Origin: Streptomyces sp. ERV7
GTDB lineage: Bacteria; Actinomycetota; Actinomycetes; Streptomycetales; Streptomycetaceae
Assembly: GCF_001653515.1 (NCBI RefSeq)
Contig: NZ_LYOY01000051.1
Coordinates: forward strand, 888,001-952,000
Reading direction: 5' to 3'
DNA: 64,000 bases
Part shown: positions 18,137 through 26,357 of the stretch, in pieces
Position numbering within the stretch: the first letter of the stretch is position 1
Layout of the letters: each line of letters begins with the position of its first letter
Made by a program: the position numbers and the translations under genes
The notes under the pieces: generated by a model
Told to the model about the DNA's origin: nothing
Database searches by the model: none
Seen by the model: only the letters and a program-made list of their open reading frames with translations

Positions 18137-18938
18137 CATGGAGGACGTCCACTACTCCGGCTCGAACGCGAACGTCCTGCCGACGGACACCACCAAGAAC
18201 ACGGTGTTCGCCTTCGCCAAGGAGCACGGCATCGAGTCCGCCGAGCAGTTCGGCATCCACCTCGCCCGTCACTTCGTAACGTCGCAGGAGCCGATCCACC
18301 GGGCGCGCATCCGCATCGAGGAGTACGCCTGGGAGCGGATCGCCACCTCCGACGCCAACTCCAAGTTCATCGGCTCGGACGAGGTACGCCACTCCTTCGC
18401 CCGCAAGGGCCAGGAGCTGCGCACCACCCAGATCACCTTCGACGGTGAGAACTGGGAGGTCATCTCCGGCCTGAAGGACCTGACGGTCATGAACTCCACC
18501 AACTCGGAGTTCTGGGGCTACGTCAAGGACAAGTACACGACGCTGAAGGAGGCGTACGACCGCATCCTGTGCACCGACGTCTGCGCCGCCTGGCGTTACA
18601 ACTGGACCAGCGACGAAGACCGGATGCCCCACTGGGAGAAGTCGTACGAGCAGGCCAAGAAGCACATCCTGCAGGCCTTCGCCGAGACGTACTCGCTCTC
18701 CCTCCAGCAGACCCTGTACCAGATGGGCTCGCGGGTCATCAACAGCCGCAGCGAGATCGACGAGATCCGCTTCTCGCTGCCGAACAACCACCACTTCCTG
18801 GTCGACCTGGAGCCGTTCGGGCTCAAGAACGACAACGAGGTCTACTTCGCGGCCGACCGGCCCTACGGTCTGATCGAGGCCACCATCCTGCGGGACGGCG
18901 TCGAGCCGCGCATCCCGGTCGACATGACCATCCTCTGA
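18021..18938 (+). CDS. pucL: Urate oxidase (uricase) with lost or altered 5' end
   Basis: Oxidises urate to 5-hydroxyisourate and H2O2. From the GTG at 18021 it has 305 residues: ILGQNQYGKAENRVVKI with catalytic Lys10, SNANVLPTDTTKNTV with the catalytic threonine, SQEPIHRARIRIEEY, SLQQTLYQMGSRVI and PNNHHFLVDLEPFG with the third triad residue. It ends in DMTIL. The codons just upstream (RPTRP) read like native uricase N-terminus, but beyond them the sequence belongs to the HTH/membrane gene, and no ribosome site or promoter is visible. Either it starts leaderless or from 17907 in the Arg-rich frame, or it has lost its expression signals through a deletion. Confidence 0.85.
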   Translation: MILGQNQYGKAENRVVKITRDGDTHHIKDLNVSVALSGDMEDVHYSGSNANVLPTDTTKNTVFAFAKEHGIESAEQFGIHLARHFVTSQEPIHRARIRIEEYAWERIATSDANSKFIGSDEVRHSFARKGQELRTTQITFDGENWEVISGLKDLTVMNSTNSEFWGYVKDKYTTLKEAYDRILCTDVCAAWRYNWTSDEDRMPHWEKSYEQAKKHILQAFAETYSLSLQQTLYQMGSRVINSRSEIDEIRFSLPNNHHFLVDLEPFGLKNDNEVYFAADRPYGLIEATILRDGVEPRIPVDMTIL

Positions 18939-19036
18939 CGCGGAGCGCCCCCGGACTCCGCCGCCCGGGGGCGCGTTCCTCACTCGGCACCCGTGGGTCA
19001 CCCGGCCCCGGCACTCAAATCCTCTAGGGTCCTGCC

Positions 19037-19077
19037 GTGCCCTCCCCCAAGCTCTCAAGGAGCAGGGGGGACCCCCA
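19037..19077. repeat. Streptomyces-type interspersed palindromic repeat
   Basis: The core CCCTCCCCCAAGCTCTC, AAGG, then AGCAGGGGGGACCCCC forms an imperfect hairpin. From memory, similar palindromes are common between genes of streptomycetes. It lies in the leader of the deaminase gene, about 30 bases before its start. Confidence 0.5.
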
Positions 19078-19106
19078 CGTTCAGTCGCAGAAAAAGAGGA
19101 AGCACG

Positions 19107-20492
19107 ATGGCACCATCGGCAGCCCAGCGCATCGTCATCGAGAACTGTGCGATCGCGACCGTAGACGCCGACGACACCGAGTACGCCTCGGGGTACCTCG
19201 TCGTCGCCGACAACAGGATCGAGTCGATCGGGGCGGGCAGTGCCCCGCAGGGCCTGGAGAACGTGGTCCGCCGCATCGACGGCACCGGCCACCTGGTGAC
19301 CCCCGGCCTGGTCAACACGCACCACCACTTCTACCAGTGGATCACGCGCGGCCTGGCCACCGACCACAACCTCTTCAACTGGCTGGTGGCGCTCTACCCC
19401 ACCTGGGCGCGCATCGACGAGCAGATGGGCCGCGTCGCCGCGCAGGGCTCGCTCGCCATGATGGCCCGCGGCGGTGTCACCACCGCGATGGACCACCACT
19501 ACGTGTACCCGCGGAACGCCGGGGACCTGTCCGGCGCGATCATCGGCGCGGCCTCCGAGATGGGCGTCCGCTTCACGCTGGCCCGTGGCTCCATGGACCG
19601 CAGCAAGAAGGACGGCGGCCTGCCCCCGGACTTCGCCGTCGAGACCCTGGAGGGCGCGCTCGCCGGGACCGAGGAGACCGTCGACCGCTTCCACGACGCC
19701 TCGTTCGGCGCGATGACCCAGGTCGCGGTCGCCCCCTGCTCGCCGTTCTCGGTCTCCACCGAACTCATGAAGCAGGGCGCGGAACTGGCCCGCCGCAAGG
19801 GCGTACGGCTGCACACCCACGGTTCGGAGACCGTGGAGGAGGAGCAGTTCTGCAAGGAGCTGTTCGGCATGGGCCCCACCGACTACTTCGAGTCGACCGG
19901 CTGGCTCGGCCAGGACGTGTGGATGGCGCACTGCGTCCACATGAACGACTCGGACATCGCCGCCTTCGCCCGCACCGGCACCGGCGTCGCCCACTGCCCG
20001 TCCTCCAACGCGCGCCTCGCGGCCGGTATCGCCCGCGTCCCCGACATGCTGAAGGCGGGTGTCCCGGTCGGTCTCGGTGTCGACGGCACCGCCTCCAACG
20101 AGTCCGGCGAACTCCACACGGAACTGCGCAACGCGCTCCTGATCAACCGTCTCGGCGCCCACCGCGAGGCCGCTCTCAACGCCCGCCAGGCGCTGCGGCT
20201 CGGAACGTACGGCGGCGCCCAGGTGCTGGGCCGCGCGGCCGAGATCGGCTCCCTCGAAGCCGGCAAGCTCGCCGACTTCGTGCTCTGGAAGCTCGACACC
20301 CTCGCCCACGCCTCCATCGCCGACCCGGTCACCGCCCTGGTCTTCGGCGCCGCCGCCCCGGTGACGGCGTCGTTCGTCAACGGCAAGCAGATCGTCGAGG
20401 ACAACCACCTCCTCACGGTCGACGAGGACGCCATCGCCCGCGCCACGCGGGACGAGGCGCAGCGCCTCGCGCGGATCGCCGCGCAGGGCTGA
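19107..20492 (+). CDS. 8-oxoguanine deaminase-type amidohydrolase
   Basis: A 461-residue metallo-amidohydrolase of the guanine/8-oxoguanine deaminase group; 8-oxoguanine deaminase releases ammonia and gives urate. Metal ligands are visible: His72 and His74 in NTHHHFYQW, a histidine in RLHTHGSETVEEE, another in WMAHCVHMND and the aspartate in GLGVDGTASNES. The ATG at 19107 follows AAAGAGGA. Gene order with uricase and a purine permease supports a feed into urate. Guanine deaminase or another aryl amidohydrolase remains possible by motif alone. Confidence 0.88.
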   Translation: MAPSAAQRIVIENCAIATVDADDTEYASGYLVVADNRIESIGAGSAPQGLENVVRRIDGTGHLVTPGLVNTHHHFYQWITRGLATDHNLFNWLVALYPTWARIDEQMGRVAAQGSLAMMARGGVTTAMDHHYVYPRNAGDLSGAIIGAASEMGVRFTLARGSMDRSKKDGGLPPDFAVETLEGALAGTEETVDRFHDASFGAMTQVAVAPCSPFSVSTELMKQGAELARRKGVRLHTHGSETVEEEQFCKELFGMGPTDYFESTGWLGQDVWMAHCVHMNDSDIAAFARTGTGVAHCPSSNARLAAGIARVPDMLKAGVPVGLGVDGTASNESGELHTELRNALLINRLGAHREAALNARQALRLGTYGGAQVLGRAAEIGSLEAGKLADFVLWKLDTLAHASIADPVTALVFGAAAPVTASFVNGKQIVEDNHLLTVDEDAIARATRDEAQRLARIAAQG

Positions 20493-20520
20493 TCCCGGCC
20501 CGGGATTCCCGCCCAGGAGT

Positions 20521-20548
20521 CCGGCCGAGGGGGACGGCCCTCGGCCGG
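20521..20548 (+). terminator. GC hairpin after the deaminase gene
   Basis: A perfect 11-bp stem CCGGCCGAGGG/CCCTCGGCCGG with a GGACGG loop, 28 bp after the stop. There is no T-run; GC-only terminators are usual in Streptomyces. Confidence 0.65.
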
Positions 20549-20584
20549 TCGCCGTGGACCCGAGCGGGGTCCGCGGCAGCCGCG

Positions 20585-20625
20585 CCCGGGGGGTGCGCAC
20601 CACATGAACGTGCGCACCCCCCGGG
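20585..20625. terminator. Second, 16-bp perfect hairpin
   Basis: CCCGGGGGGTGCGCAC (20585-20600) and GTGCGCACCCCCCGGG (20610-20625) pair perfectly around CACATGAAC. With the hairpin at 20521 it forms a double terminator. The rest of the 20493-20812 gap holds GTACG/GTAACACC repeats (20680-20735) and no gene. Confidence 0.65.
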
Positions 20626-20812
20626 ACGGTGACCCGTGCCCATCCCCGCACGAGGCACCGCCGCTCCACGCCGCACGCCGTAACACCCGTACCCCGTACG
20701 AGACCCTGCCGTACGCCGTACGTAACACCGCCGCATCACACACGCGTCATCCTGCACCACCTCCCTGACACCCGCGTCGCCGCCGACGCGTAACCGACCG
20801 GAGGAACCGCCC

Positions 20813-22219
20813 GTGGCCCCGCAGCCCAGGTTTCGCAACGATGCAGTCACTCCCGACCCCGCCAGTGAGAAACACCCGGTCGACGAGACCCTGCCCCCAC
20901 TGAAGATGTTCACCAGCGGCCTCCAGCACGTGGCCGCGATGTACGCGGGCGTGGTGGCCCCGCCCATGGTCGTCGGGCCCGCCGTAGGGCTCACCCCCAA
21001 GGAGACCGCGTTCCTGATCGGCGCGAGCCTCTTCACCGCCGGGCTCGCCACCCTGCTCCAGACCCTCGGGTTCTGGAAGGTCGGCGCCCGCCTCCCGTTC
21101 GTCAACGGCGTCTCGTTCGCCGGGGTCACCCCGATGATCGCCATCGGCAAGGACCGCGGCCACGAGGGGATGGCCGTCATCTTCGGGGCGGTGATCGTCG
21201 CCAGTGTGCTCGGCTTCGTGCTCGCCCCGTACTTCAGCAGGCTGCTCCGCTTCTTCCCGCCCGTCGTCACCGGCACCGTGATCACCCTGATAGGTGTCTC
21301 GCTGCTCCCGGTCGCCTTCCGCTGGGCGCAGGGCGGCAACGCCACCGCCCACGACTACGGTTCGATGAAGAACATCGGCATGGCCGCGCTGACCCTGGTG
21401 ATCGTGCTCGCGCTGCGCAGGCTGCTGCGCGGGTTCCTGCAGCAGATCGCGATCCTGCTCGGCCTGGTCGTGGGCACCCTGGTCGCCGTGCCCTTCGGGA
21501 TGACCAGCCTGGACGCGCTCCGCGGCGCGGACGCGGTCGGCTTCCCCACCCCGTTCCACTTCGGCGCCCCGCACTTCGAGGCCGCCGCCATCGTCTCGAT
21601 GTGCATCGTGATGCTGGTCTGTATGACCGAGTCGACCGCCGACATGCTGGCGCTCGGCAAGATCGTCGGGCGGCCGGCCGACGAGCGGACCATCGAGGGC
21701 GGACTGCGCGCCGACACCCTCGGCAGCGCGGTGAGCCCGCTCTTCAACGGCTTCATGGCCAGCGCCTTCGCCCAGAACATCGGTCTGGTCGCGATGACCA
21801 AGGTGCGCAGCCGCTTCGTGGTCGCCACCGGCGGAGGCATCCTCGTCCTGCTCGGCCTGTGCCCGGTGGCCGCCTCCGTGATCGCGCTCGTGCCGCTGCC
21901 GGTGCTCGGCGGCGCGGGCATCGTGCTCTTCGGGTCGGTCGCGGCCAGCGGCATCCAGACGCTGTCCACGGCGGCCCTGGAGAAGGGCGAGAACGCCCTG
22001 ATCGTGGCTGCCGCGCTCGGCATCGGGCTGATCCCCATCGCCGCGCCGACCTTCTACGACGCCTTCCCGGAGAACGTCCGGGTGGTGCTCGACTCCGGTA
22101 TCTCCACCGGCTGCGTGGTCGCGATCGTGCTCAATCTCGCCTTCAACCACCTTGGCCAGAAGGAGAGTTCACCGGACGAGGCGGGGGTGCTCGCGGAGCC
22201 CGTGGTGGCCGCGCACTGA
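20813..22219 (+). CDS. NCS2-family purine (xanthine/uracil/urate) permease
   Basis: A 468-residue inner-membrane proton symporter. The NCS2 marks are TSGLQHVAAMYAGVVAPPMVVG in the first membrane segment, VVTGTVITLIGVSLLPVA, the substrate-motif region VCMTESTADMLALGKIVGR and NGFMASAFAQNIGLVAMTKVRSR. About 12-14 hydrophobic segments are visible. The GTG at 20813 follows CGGAGGA by about seven bases. Its place after 8-oxoguanine deaminase and uricase points to uptake of xanthine, urate or another purine for this pathway rather than uracil. A bidirectional terminator follows. Confidence 0.92.
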   Translation: MAPQPRFRNDAVTPDPASEKHPVDETLPPLKMFTSGLQHVAAMYAGVVAPPMVVGPAVGLTPKETAFLIGASLFTAGLATLLQTLGFWKVGARLPFVNGVSFAGVTPMIAIGKDRGHEGMAVIFGAVIVASVLGFVLAPYFSRLLRFFPPVVTGTVITLIGVSLLPVAFRWAQGGNATAHDYGSMKNIGMAALTLVIVLALRRLLRGFLQQIAILLGLVVGTLVAVPFGMTSLDALRGADAVGFPTPFHFGAPHFEAAAIVSMCIVMLVCMTESTADMLALGKIVGRPADERTIEGGLRADTLGSAVSPLFNGFMASAFAQNIGLVAMTKVRSRFVVATGGGILVLLGLCPVAASVIALVPLPVLGGAGIVLFGSVAASGIQTLSTAALEKGENALIVAAALGIGLIPIAAPTFYDAFPENVRVVLDSGISTGCVVAIVLNLAFNHLGQKESSPDEAGVLAEPVVAAH

Positions 22220-22244
22220 GCCCGCCGTCGCCCGGCCCGCACGC

Positions 22245-22292
22245 GAGCGGCGCGTACGACACCTACCCCGTGTCGTACGCGCCGCTCTTCTT
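22245..22292. terminator. Strong bidirectional terminator
   Basis: An 18-bp perfect stem, arms 22245-22262 and 22270-22287, loop CTACCCC, with TTCTT beyond on the plus strand. It lies between the convergent permease and chitosanase genes. Confidence 0.85.
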
Positions 22293-22336
22293 GCCGGCCG
22301 TGTCAGCCTCGTGGCCGGGTCAGACTCGTGGCCGGA

Positions 22337-23185
22337 TCAGCCGATGTGGTACGAGTCGCCGTAGACCTTCCAGTCCAGCGGCGTGTTCAGGTTGAGGTTG
22401 CCCTTCTTCAGGAACACCCGCTGCTCGGTGTCGACACGGCTGGTGTCGCTGTGCGCCTCCTCCTGCTTCATCGCCCAGACGCGGGCGTCGAGGAAGGCGT
22501 TGAGGTACTTCGTCTCGTCGCCGCCCTGGGACGGCGGCTTCGCCTTGGCCAGGGCCTTCTTGCGGATGCTGCTGAAGCTGGTCGGGTCGCCGCCGTCGCC
22601 GTGCATGACGATGGCGTCGTAGTAGATGAACTGCCCGAGCGTGCCCACTCCGTCGGACTTGCCCTGCTTGACGGACGGGTTGAAGTAGACCCGGTCCCGC
22701 TCGTCGTTCTGGGCGTTCTTGAAGGCGGTCTCCGAGGCGGCCGTCTTCCAGTCCCTGGTGAAGTTGGGGTCGAGCCCGGCGTGCGAGTCGCTCCCGTCCA
22801 CCTTGCGCAGCGCGGGCAGGTACTTCTCCAGTACGTTCCCCGGCTCGCGGGCGGAGTAGAGCTCGACCAGGTCGAGCATGTCGCCGGTGCCGGAGCAGAA
22901 GCCGATGATCCCGGCCGTGTAGCCCCGGCCGTCGTCGATGTCCTCGATGTACTTGTACTGGGCCTTCCAGTTCAGTGAGGAGTTCTCCGCGCTGGAGACG
23001 AGCTCCATCGCTATTTCCTTCTTCGCCGGGTCGTCGAGCCCGGCCGCCGCTGCTGCCATGGGGGCATTGTGGCTGGTCGCGGCGGTGGCCGTGGCCGCGG
23101 GTAGGGCGATCACGGCGGCGCCGAGCACGGCGGACGCGGTGATCCTCAGACGACGTGCGAGGGCGCTGTGGTGGGGGGTGAGCAC
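22337..23185 (-). CDS. csn: Secreted GH46 chitosanase
   Basis: An endo-chitosanase that cleaves chitosan outside the cell. The 282-residue precursor has a Sec-type signal peptide (RRLRITASAVLGAAVIALPA, AxA cleavage near residue 33-36). The GH46 core carries the catalytic glutamate E67 in SSAENSSLNWKAQY and Asp85 in EDIDDGRGYTAG, spaced 18 apart as in the N174 enzyme, then IGFCSGTGDMLDLV. The GTG at 23185 is chosen because AGGAGG ends four bases before it; upstream in-frame codons have no site. The operator-like palindrome at 23224-23238 suggests control by a ROK repressor of the CsnR type. Confidence 0.94.
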   Translation of the reverse strand: MLTPHHSALARRLRITASAVLGAAVIALPAATATAATSHNAPMAAAAAGLDDPAKKEIAMELVSSAENSSLNWKAQYKYIEDIDDGRGYTAGIIGFCSGTGDMLDLVELYSAREPGNVLEKYLPALRKVDGSDSHAGLDPNFTRDWKTAASETAFKNAQNDERDRVYFNPSVKQGKSDGVGTLGQFIYYDAIVMHGDGGDPTSFSSIRKKALAKAKPPSQGGDETKYLNAFLDARVWAMKQEEAHSDTSRVDTEQRVFLKKGNLNLNTPLDWKVYGDSYHIG

Positions 23186-23223
23186 CTGACCTCCTGGGGG
23201 GAGTTCGTCGTTCACTGTTTTGT

Positions 23224-23238
23224 TAGGAAACTTTCCTA
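23224..23238 (-). promoter_or_regulatory. Chitosanase operator (CsnR-like palindrome)
   Basis: TAGGAAACTTTCCTA is a perfect 7-1-7 palindrome about 40 bases upstream of the csn start. It resembles the operator described for the ROK-family repressor CsnR in Streptomyces lividans (from memory). No CsnR gene is seen in the window; the ROK protein at 35855 is a sugar-kinase type. Confidence 0.65.
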
Positions 23239-23317
23239 CCACTAGCGCGCGGGAGGCGTACACCCTTGTGGCAAAAGGAAGTTGAAGATTTCGGCCGCGT
23301 CGGGTTCAGTTCACCCG

Positions 23318-23926
23318 GTGAATGAATCGAGCCGGGTCGAGGCGTTCAGCGACGGCGTGTTCGCCATCGCGATCACCCTTCTGATCCTGGAAATCAAGGT
23401 GCCCCCGCACGCGGGCGACCACCTCTGGAGCGACCTGGGCCACCAGTGGCCCTCGTACGCCGCCTACGTGGTGAGCTTCCTGGTCATCGGCATCATGTGG
23501 GTCAACCACCACACGCTGTTCAGCTACGTGGTGCGCGTCGACCGCACACTGATGTTCCTCAATCTGATGCTGCTCATGACCGTCGCGGCGATCCCCTGGC
23601 CGGCCGGGCTGATGGCCGAATACCTCAGGGAGGACAACGCGTCACATGTGGCCGCCGCCGTCTACAGCGGGCTCATGGTCGTCATGGCCCTCAACTTCCA
23701 GGCCCTGTGGTGGCATGTGACCCGCACCGGCCACCTCTTCGACGACCGCGTCGACTTCGCGGCCGCCCGGGCCACCCGCGCCCGCTTCGCACTCGGCTCG
23801 CTCGCCTATCCGGCGACGGTGCTGCTGGCCTTCGTCTCGGCGCCGCTGACGCTCGCCGCGCACGGGGCGCTCGCGCTGTACTACGGCTTCAACCAGCTCA
23901 GGATCCCTACGCGGGAGCCTGTCTGA
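23318..23926 (+). CDS. TMEM175-family (DUF1211) membrane protein
   Basis: A 202-residue protein of the bacterial TMEM175 potassium-channel family. The N-terminal signature RVEAFSDGVFAIAITLLILE in the first helix (RxxxFSD) is the family's pore-lining mark. Further helices are VVSFLVIGIMWVNHH, MFLNLMLLMTVAAIPWPAGL and GLMVVMALNFQALWW, six in total. The GTG at 23318 gives the usual family start MNESSRVEAFSD; TTG at 23282, with AAGGAAG just before it, is the alternative and would add 12 residues. Divergent from csn. Confidence 0.85.
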   Translation: MNESSRVEAFSDGVFAIAITLLILEIKVPPHAGDHLWSDLGHQWPSYAAYVVSFLVIGIMWVNHHTLFSYVVRVDRTLMFLNLMLLMTVAAIPWPAGLMAEYLREDNASHVAAAVYSGLMVVMALNFQALWWHVTRTGHLFDDRVDFAAARATRARFALGSLAYPATVLLAFVSAPLTLAAHGALALYYGFNQLRIPTREPV

Positions 23927-23979
23927 CGTACGCGAGCCCGCGGGCCCGAGCGGGTCCGCGGCCTCCTCATCGGCTCGGC

Positions 23980-24345
23980 TCAGACGGCCCAGCCGGGATC
24001 CCGCCCGCTCAGCCCGACCACCCGGTCGAGCAGCGGAGCGTCCTCGGGCACCTCGACGACCGGCCCGAACGCGGGGGCGCGCATCGCGTCGTCGCGGCTC
24101 GCGTCGAAGAAGCCGTGGACGGCCTCCAGGCTCGCGGCGCCCGGGTCGTACGGCTGGCCGGTCGCCCGGGCCAGGTCCCAGCCGTGGACGACCAGTTCGT
24201 TGAGCGCGACCACACCCGCGATCGCGGCGGGGAAGGTGATGCCGCCCGCCTGGGTGTCGCCGCCCCTGCTGGCCGCGCGGATCGCCCGTACCCCCGCCCC
24301 GGCCCCCGCGTCGGCCTTCGGGCTCACCCGGCGCGGCGAAAGTCT
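23980..24345 (-). pseudogene. 5'-truncated mycothiol-dependent maleylpyruvate isomerase-like (TIGR03086) remnant
   Basis: About 105 residues of the C-terminal half of a TIGR03086-type DinB-fold protein remain: AGGITFPAAIAGVVALNELV, VHGWDLARATGQPY, LEAVHGFFDASR, and an intact stop at 23980. The N-terminal half with the metal-binding helices is missing; upstream the frame turns to low-complexity Arg/Ala/Gly sequence and runs into the histidine-kinase promoter. No start with a ribosome site is visible. It is a remnant rather than a small gene. Confidence 0.6.
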
Positions 24346-24420
24346 CGGACCGTACGACTTTGGTAGCGCACCCCGTCCGGAAGCCGCCACGCCACCCCTG
24401 ACCTGCGTAGCTTGGACGGT

Positions 24421-25653
24421 ATGACACGCGCTGGTCCCGAATACCGCTGGCTGCTGCCGTCCGCCGTCGTCGCCCCCGAGCTGCCGGGCGACCGGTCCGA
24501 CCGGAGCAGGCCGCGCCGTACCGTACGGGACTGGGTCGTCGACACCTGCGCGTTCGTCGGCGCCGCCCTGATCGGCGTGCTCGCCGCCGACGCGATGAAC
24601 CAGGCCTCCGACTACTCCGAGATCCTCCAGGCGGCCGACCAGCTGGTCGGGGCCCTCGCCTGCTGCACGGTCTGGCTGCGCCGGCGCTGGCCCGTGGGAC
24701 TCGCCTCGGTGCTCGTCGTGGTCACCGTGGTCGCACCGGTCGCCTCCGGGGCGCTGCTCGTCGCCCTGTTCAGCCTGGCCGTGCACCGGCCCCTCAAGCC
24801 CGCCGTCGCCGTCGTGGGCGCCGCCGCCGTGGTCAGCTCGGTGCTGCAGCCGGTCGTCCGCCCCGACCCGCACACCAGCCTGCTGGCCAACGCGGTCACC
24901 GGGACGGTGATGGTCCTCCTCGTCATGGGCTGGGGCATGCTCGTCCGCTCCCGGCGCCAGCTGGTGGTGGCGCTGCGCGAGCGGGCCGTGCGCGCCGAGG
25001 AGGAGGCCGCGCTGCGGGCCGAGAACGCCCAGCGGCTGGCCCGCGAGGCCATCGCCCGCGAGATGCACGACGTGCTGGCCCACCGGCTCACCCTGCTCAG
25101 CGTGCACGCGGGCGCCCTGGAGTTCCGCCCCGACGCGCCCCCGGCCGAGGTCGCCCGGGCCGCCGGGGTCATCCGCGACAGCGCCCACGAGGCCCTCCAG
25201 GACCTGCGCCAGATCATCGGTGTGCTGCGCAGCCCCGACGAGGGTGCCGAGGACCGGCCCCAGCCCACGCTCGCCACCCTGGACGCGCTGGTCGCCGAGT
25301 CCCGCGAGGCCGGGGCGAAGGTCATCCTGGACAGCCGGATCGGGGATCCCGCCACCGTCCCGGCGGCCACCGGGCGCAACGCCTACCGCATCGCCCAGGA
25401 GGCCCTCACCAACGCCCGCAAGCACGCCCCCGGCGCCGAGGTCACCGTGACCGTCACCGGGTGCCCGGGCGACGGGCTCACCGTCGAGGTGCGCAACCCG
25501 GCGCCCGTCGGGGACGTACCGGAGGTGCCCGGGTCGGGGCAGGGGCTGATCGGGCTGACCGAGCGCGCCACGCTCGCGGGCGGCCGCCTGGAGCACGGAG
25601 GCACGCCCGGTGGCGGGTTCGAGGTCCGCGCCTGGCTACCGTGGCCCTCATGA
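24421..25653 (+). CDS. NarL-type sensor histidine kinase
   Basis: A 410-residue membrane kinase. Four to five hydrophobic segments lie between about residues 40 and 165, with no large extracellular domain. A HisKA_3 dimerisation helix follows with phospho-acceptor His216 in EMHDVLAHRLTLL. The HATPase domain has RIAQEALTNARKHAPG (N-box) and GSGQGLIGLTERATLAGGRL (G-box). The ATG lies eight bases after a TAGCTT -10-like box, so leaderless initiation is likely. It overlaps its response regulator by ATGA. The signal is unknown; an inverted repeat AAAGTC/GACTTT at 24339-24361 precedes the promoter and may be autoregulatory. Confidence 0.93.
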   Translation: MTRAGPEYRWLLPSAVVAPELPGDRSDRSRPRRTVRDWVVDTCAFVGAALIGVLAADAMNQASDYSEILQAADQLVGALACCTVWLRRRWPVGLASVLVVVTVVAPVASGALLVALFSLAVHRPLKPAVAVVGAAAVVSSVLQPVVRPDPHTSLLANAVTGTVMVLLVMGWGMLVRSRRQLVVALRERAVRAEEEAALRAENAQRLAREAIAREMHDVLAHRLTLLSVHAGALEFRPDAPPAEVARAAGVIRDSAHEALQDLRQIIGVLRSPDEGAEDRPQPTLATLDALVAESREAGAKVILDSRIGDPATVPAATGRNAYRIAQEALTNARKHAPGAEVTVTVTGCPGDGLTVEVRNPAPVGDVPEVPGSGQGLIGLTERATLAGGRLEHGGTPGGGFEVRAWLPWPS

Positions 25654-26330
25654 CCATCCGGCTGCTGGTCGTCGACGACGACCCCCTCGTCCGCGCGGGA
25701 CTCGCCTTCATGCTCGGCGGCTCCGACGACCTGGAGATCGTGGGGGAGGCCTCGGACGGCTCCCAGGTGGAGGAGCTCGCCGACCGGCTGCGCCCGGACG
25801 TCGTCCTGATGGACATCCGGATGCCGGTCGTCGACGGGCTCTCCGCCACCGAGACCCTGCGCGGCCGCCCCGACGCCCCCGAGGTCATCGTCCTGACCAC
25901 CTTCCACGCCGACGAGCAGGTGGTACGGGCGCTGCGCGCGGGGGCCGCCGGGTTCGTCCTGAAGGACACCGCGCCCGCCGAGATCGTCGCCGCCGTACGC
26001 CGGGTGGCTGCGGGCGAGCCGGTGCTCTCCCCGGCCGTCACCCGCCAGCTGATGCACCAGGTCGCGGGCGCCCCGGAGGGATCCGGCGACCGGGCGGCCC
26101 GGGCCCGGGCGAGGATCGGCCAACTCGCCGAGCGGGAGCGCGAGGTGGCGGTCGCCGTCGGCCGGGGCCAGTCGAACGCGGAGATCTCCGCCGCCCTCTT
26201 CCTCAGCGTGCCCACGGTGAAGACCCATGTCTCCCGGGTGCTGGCCAAGCTGGGCCTCAACAACCGTGTCCAGATCGCCCTGCTCGTCCACGACGCCGGA
26301 CTCCTCGACGAGGACGGCGACATAGGCTGA
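25650..26330 (+). CDS. NarL/LuxR-family response regulator
   Basis: A 226-residue cytoplasmic regulator. The receiver domain has the acidic pocket VVDDDP, phospho-acceptor Asp55 in VVLMDIRMP, the switch threonine in VLTTFH and lysine in FVLKDT. The C-terminal LuxR helix-turn-helix reads REREVAVAVGRGQSNAEIS and VPTVKTHVSRVLAKLGLNN. Translated from the ATGA overlap with the kinase. A P450 gene starts 27 bp downstream on the same strand and may belong to the same transcript, so the P450 is a possible target. Confidence 0.94.
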   Translation: MTIRLLVVDDDPLVRAGLAFMLGGSDDLEIVGEASDGSQVEELADRLRPDVVLMDIRMPVVDGLSATETLRGRPDAPEVIVLTTFHADEQVVRALRAGAAGFVLKDTAPAEIVAAVRRVAAGEPVLSPAVTRQLMHQVAGAPEGSGDRAARARARIGQLAEREREVAVAVGRGQSNAEISAALFLSVPTVKTHVSRVLAKLGLNNRVQIALLVHDAGLLDEDGDIG

Positions 26331-26357
26331 CCGGACCACCGGAGGGGGAACACCGCC

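Noticed and set aside
18021-18938. Uricase called simply complete and normal
   Set aside because: The catalytic body is complete, but the sequence upstream of RPTRP belongs to another gene and no start signals remain.
17778-20669. 963-codon minus-strand frame across uricase and the deaminase
   Set aside because: Same antisense artefact; no family motif and no ribosome site.
20747-22150. 467-codon minus-strand frame across the permease
   Set aside because: His/Asp/Glu-rich antisense shadow of the NCS2 permease.
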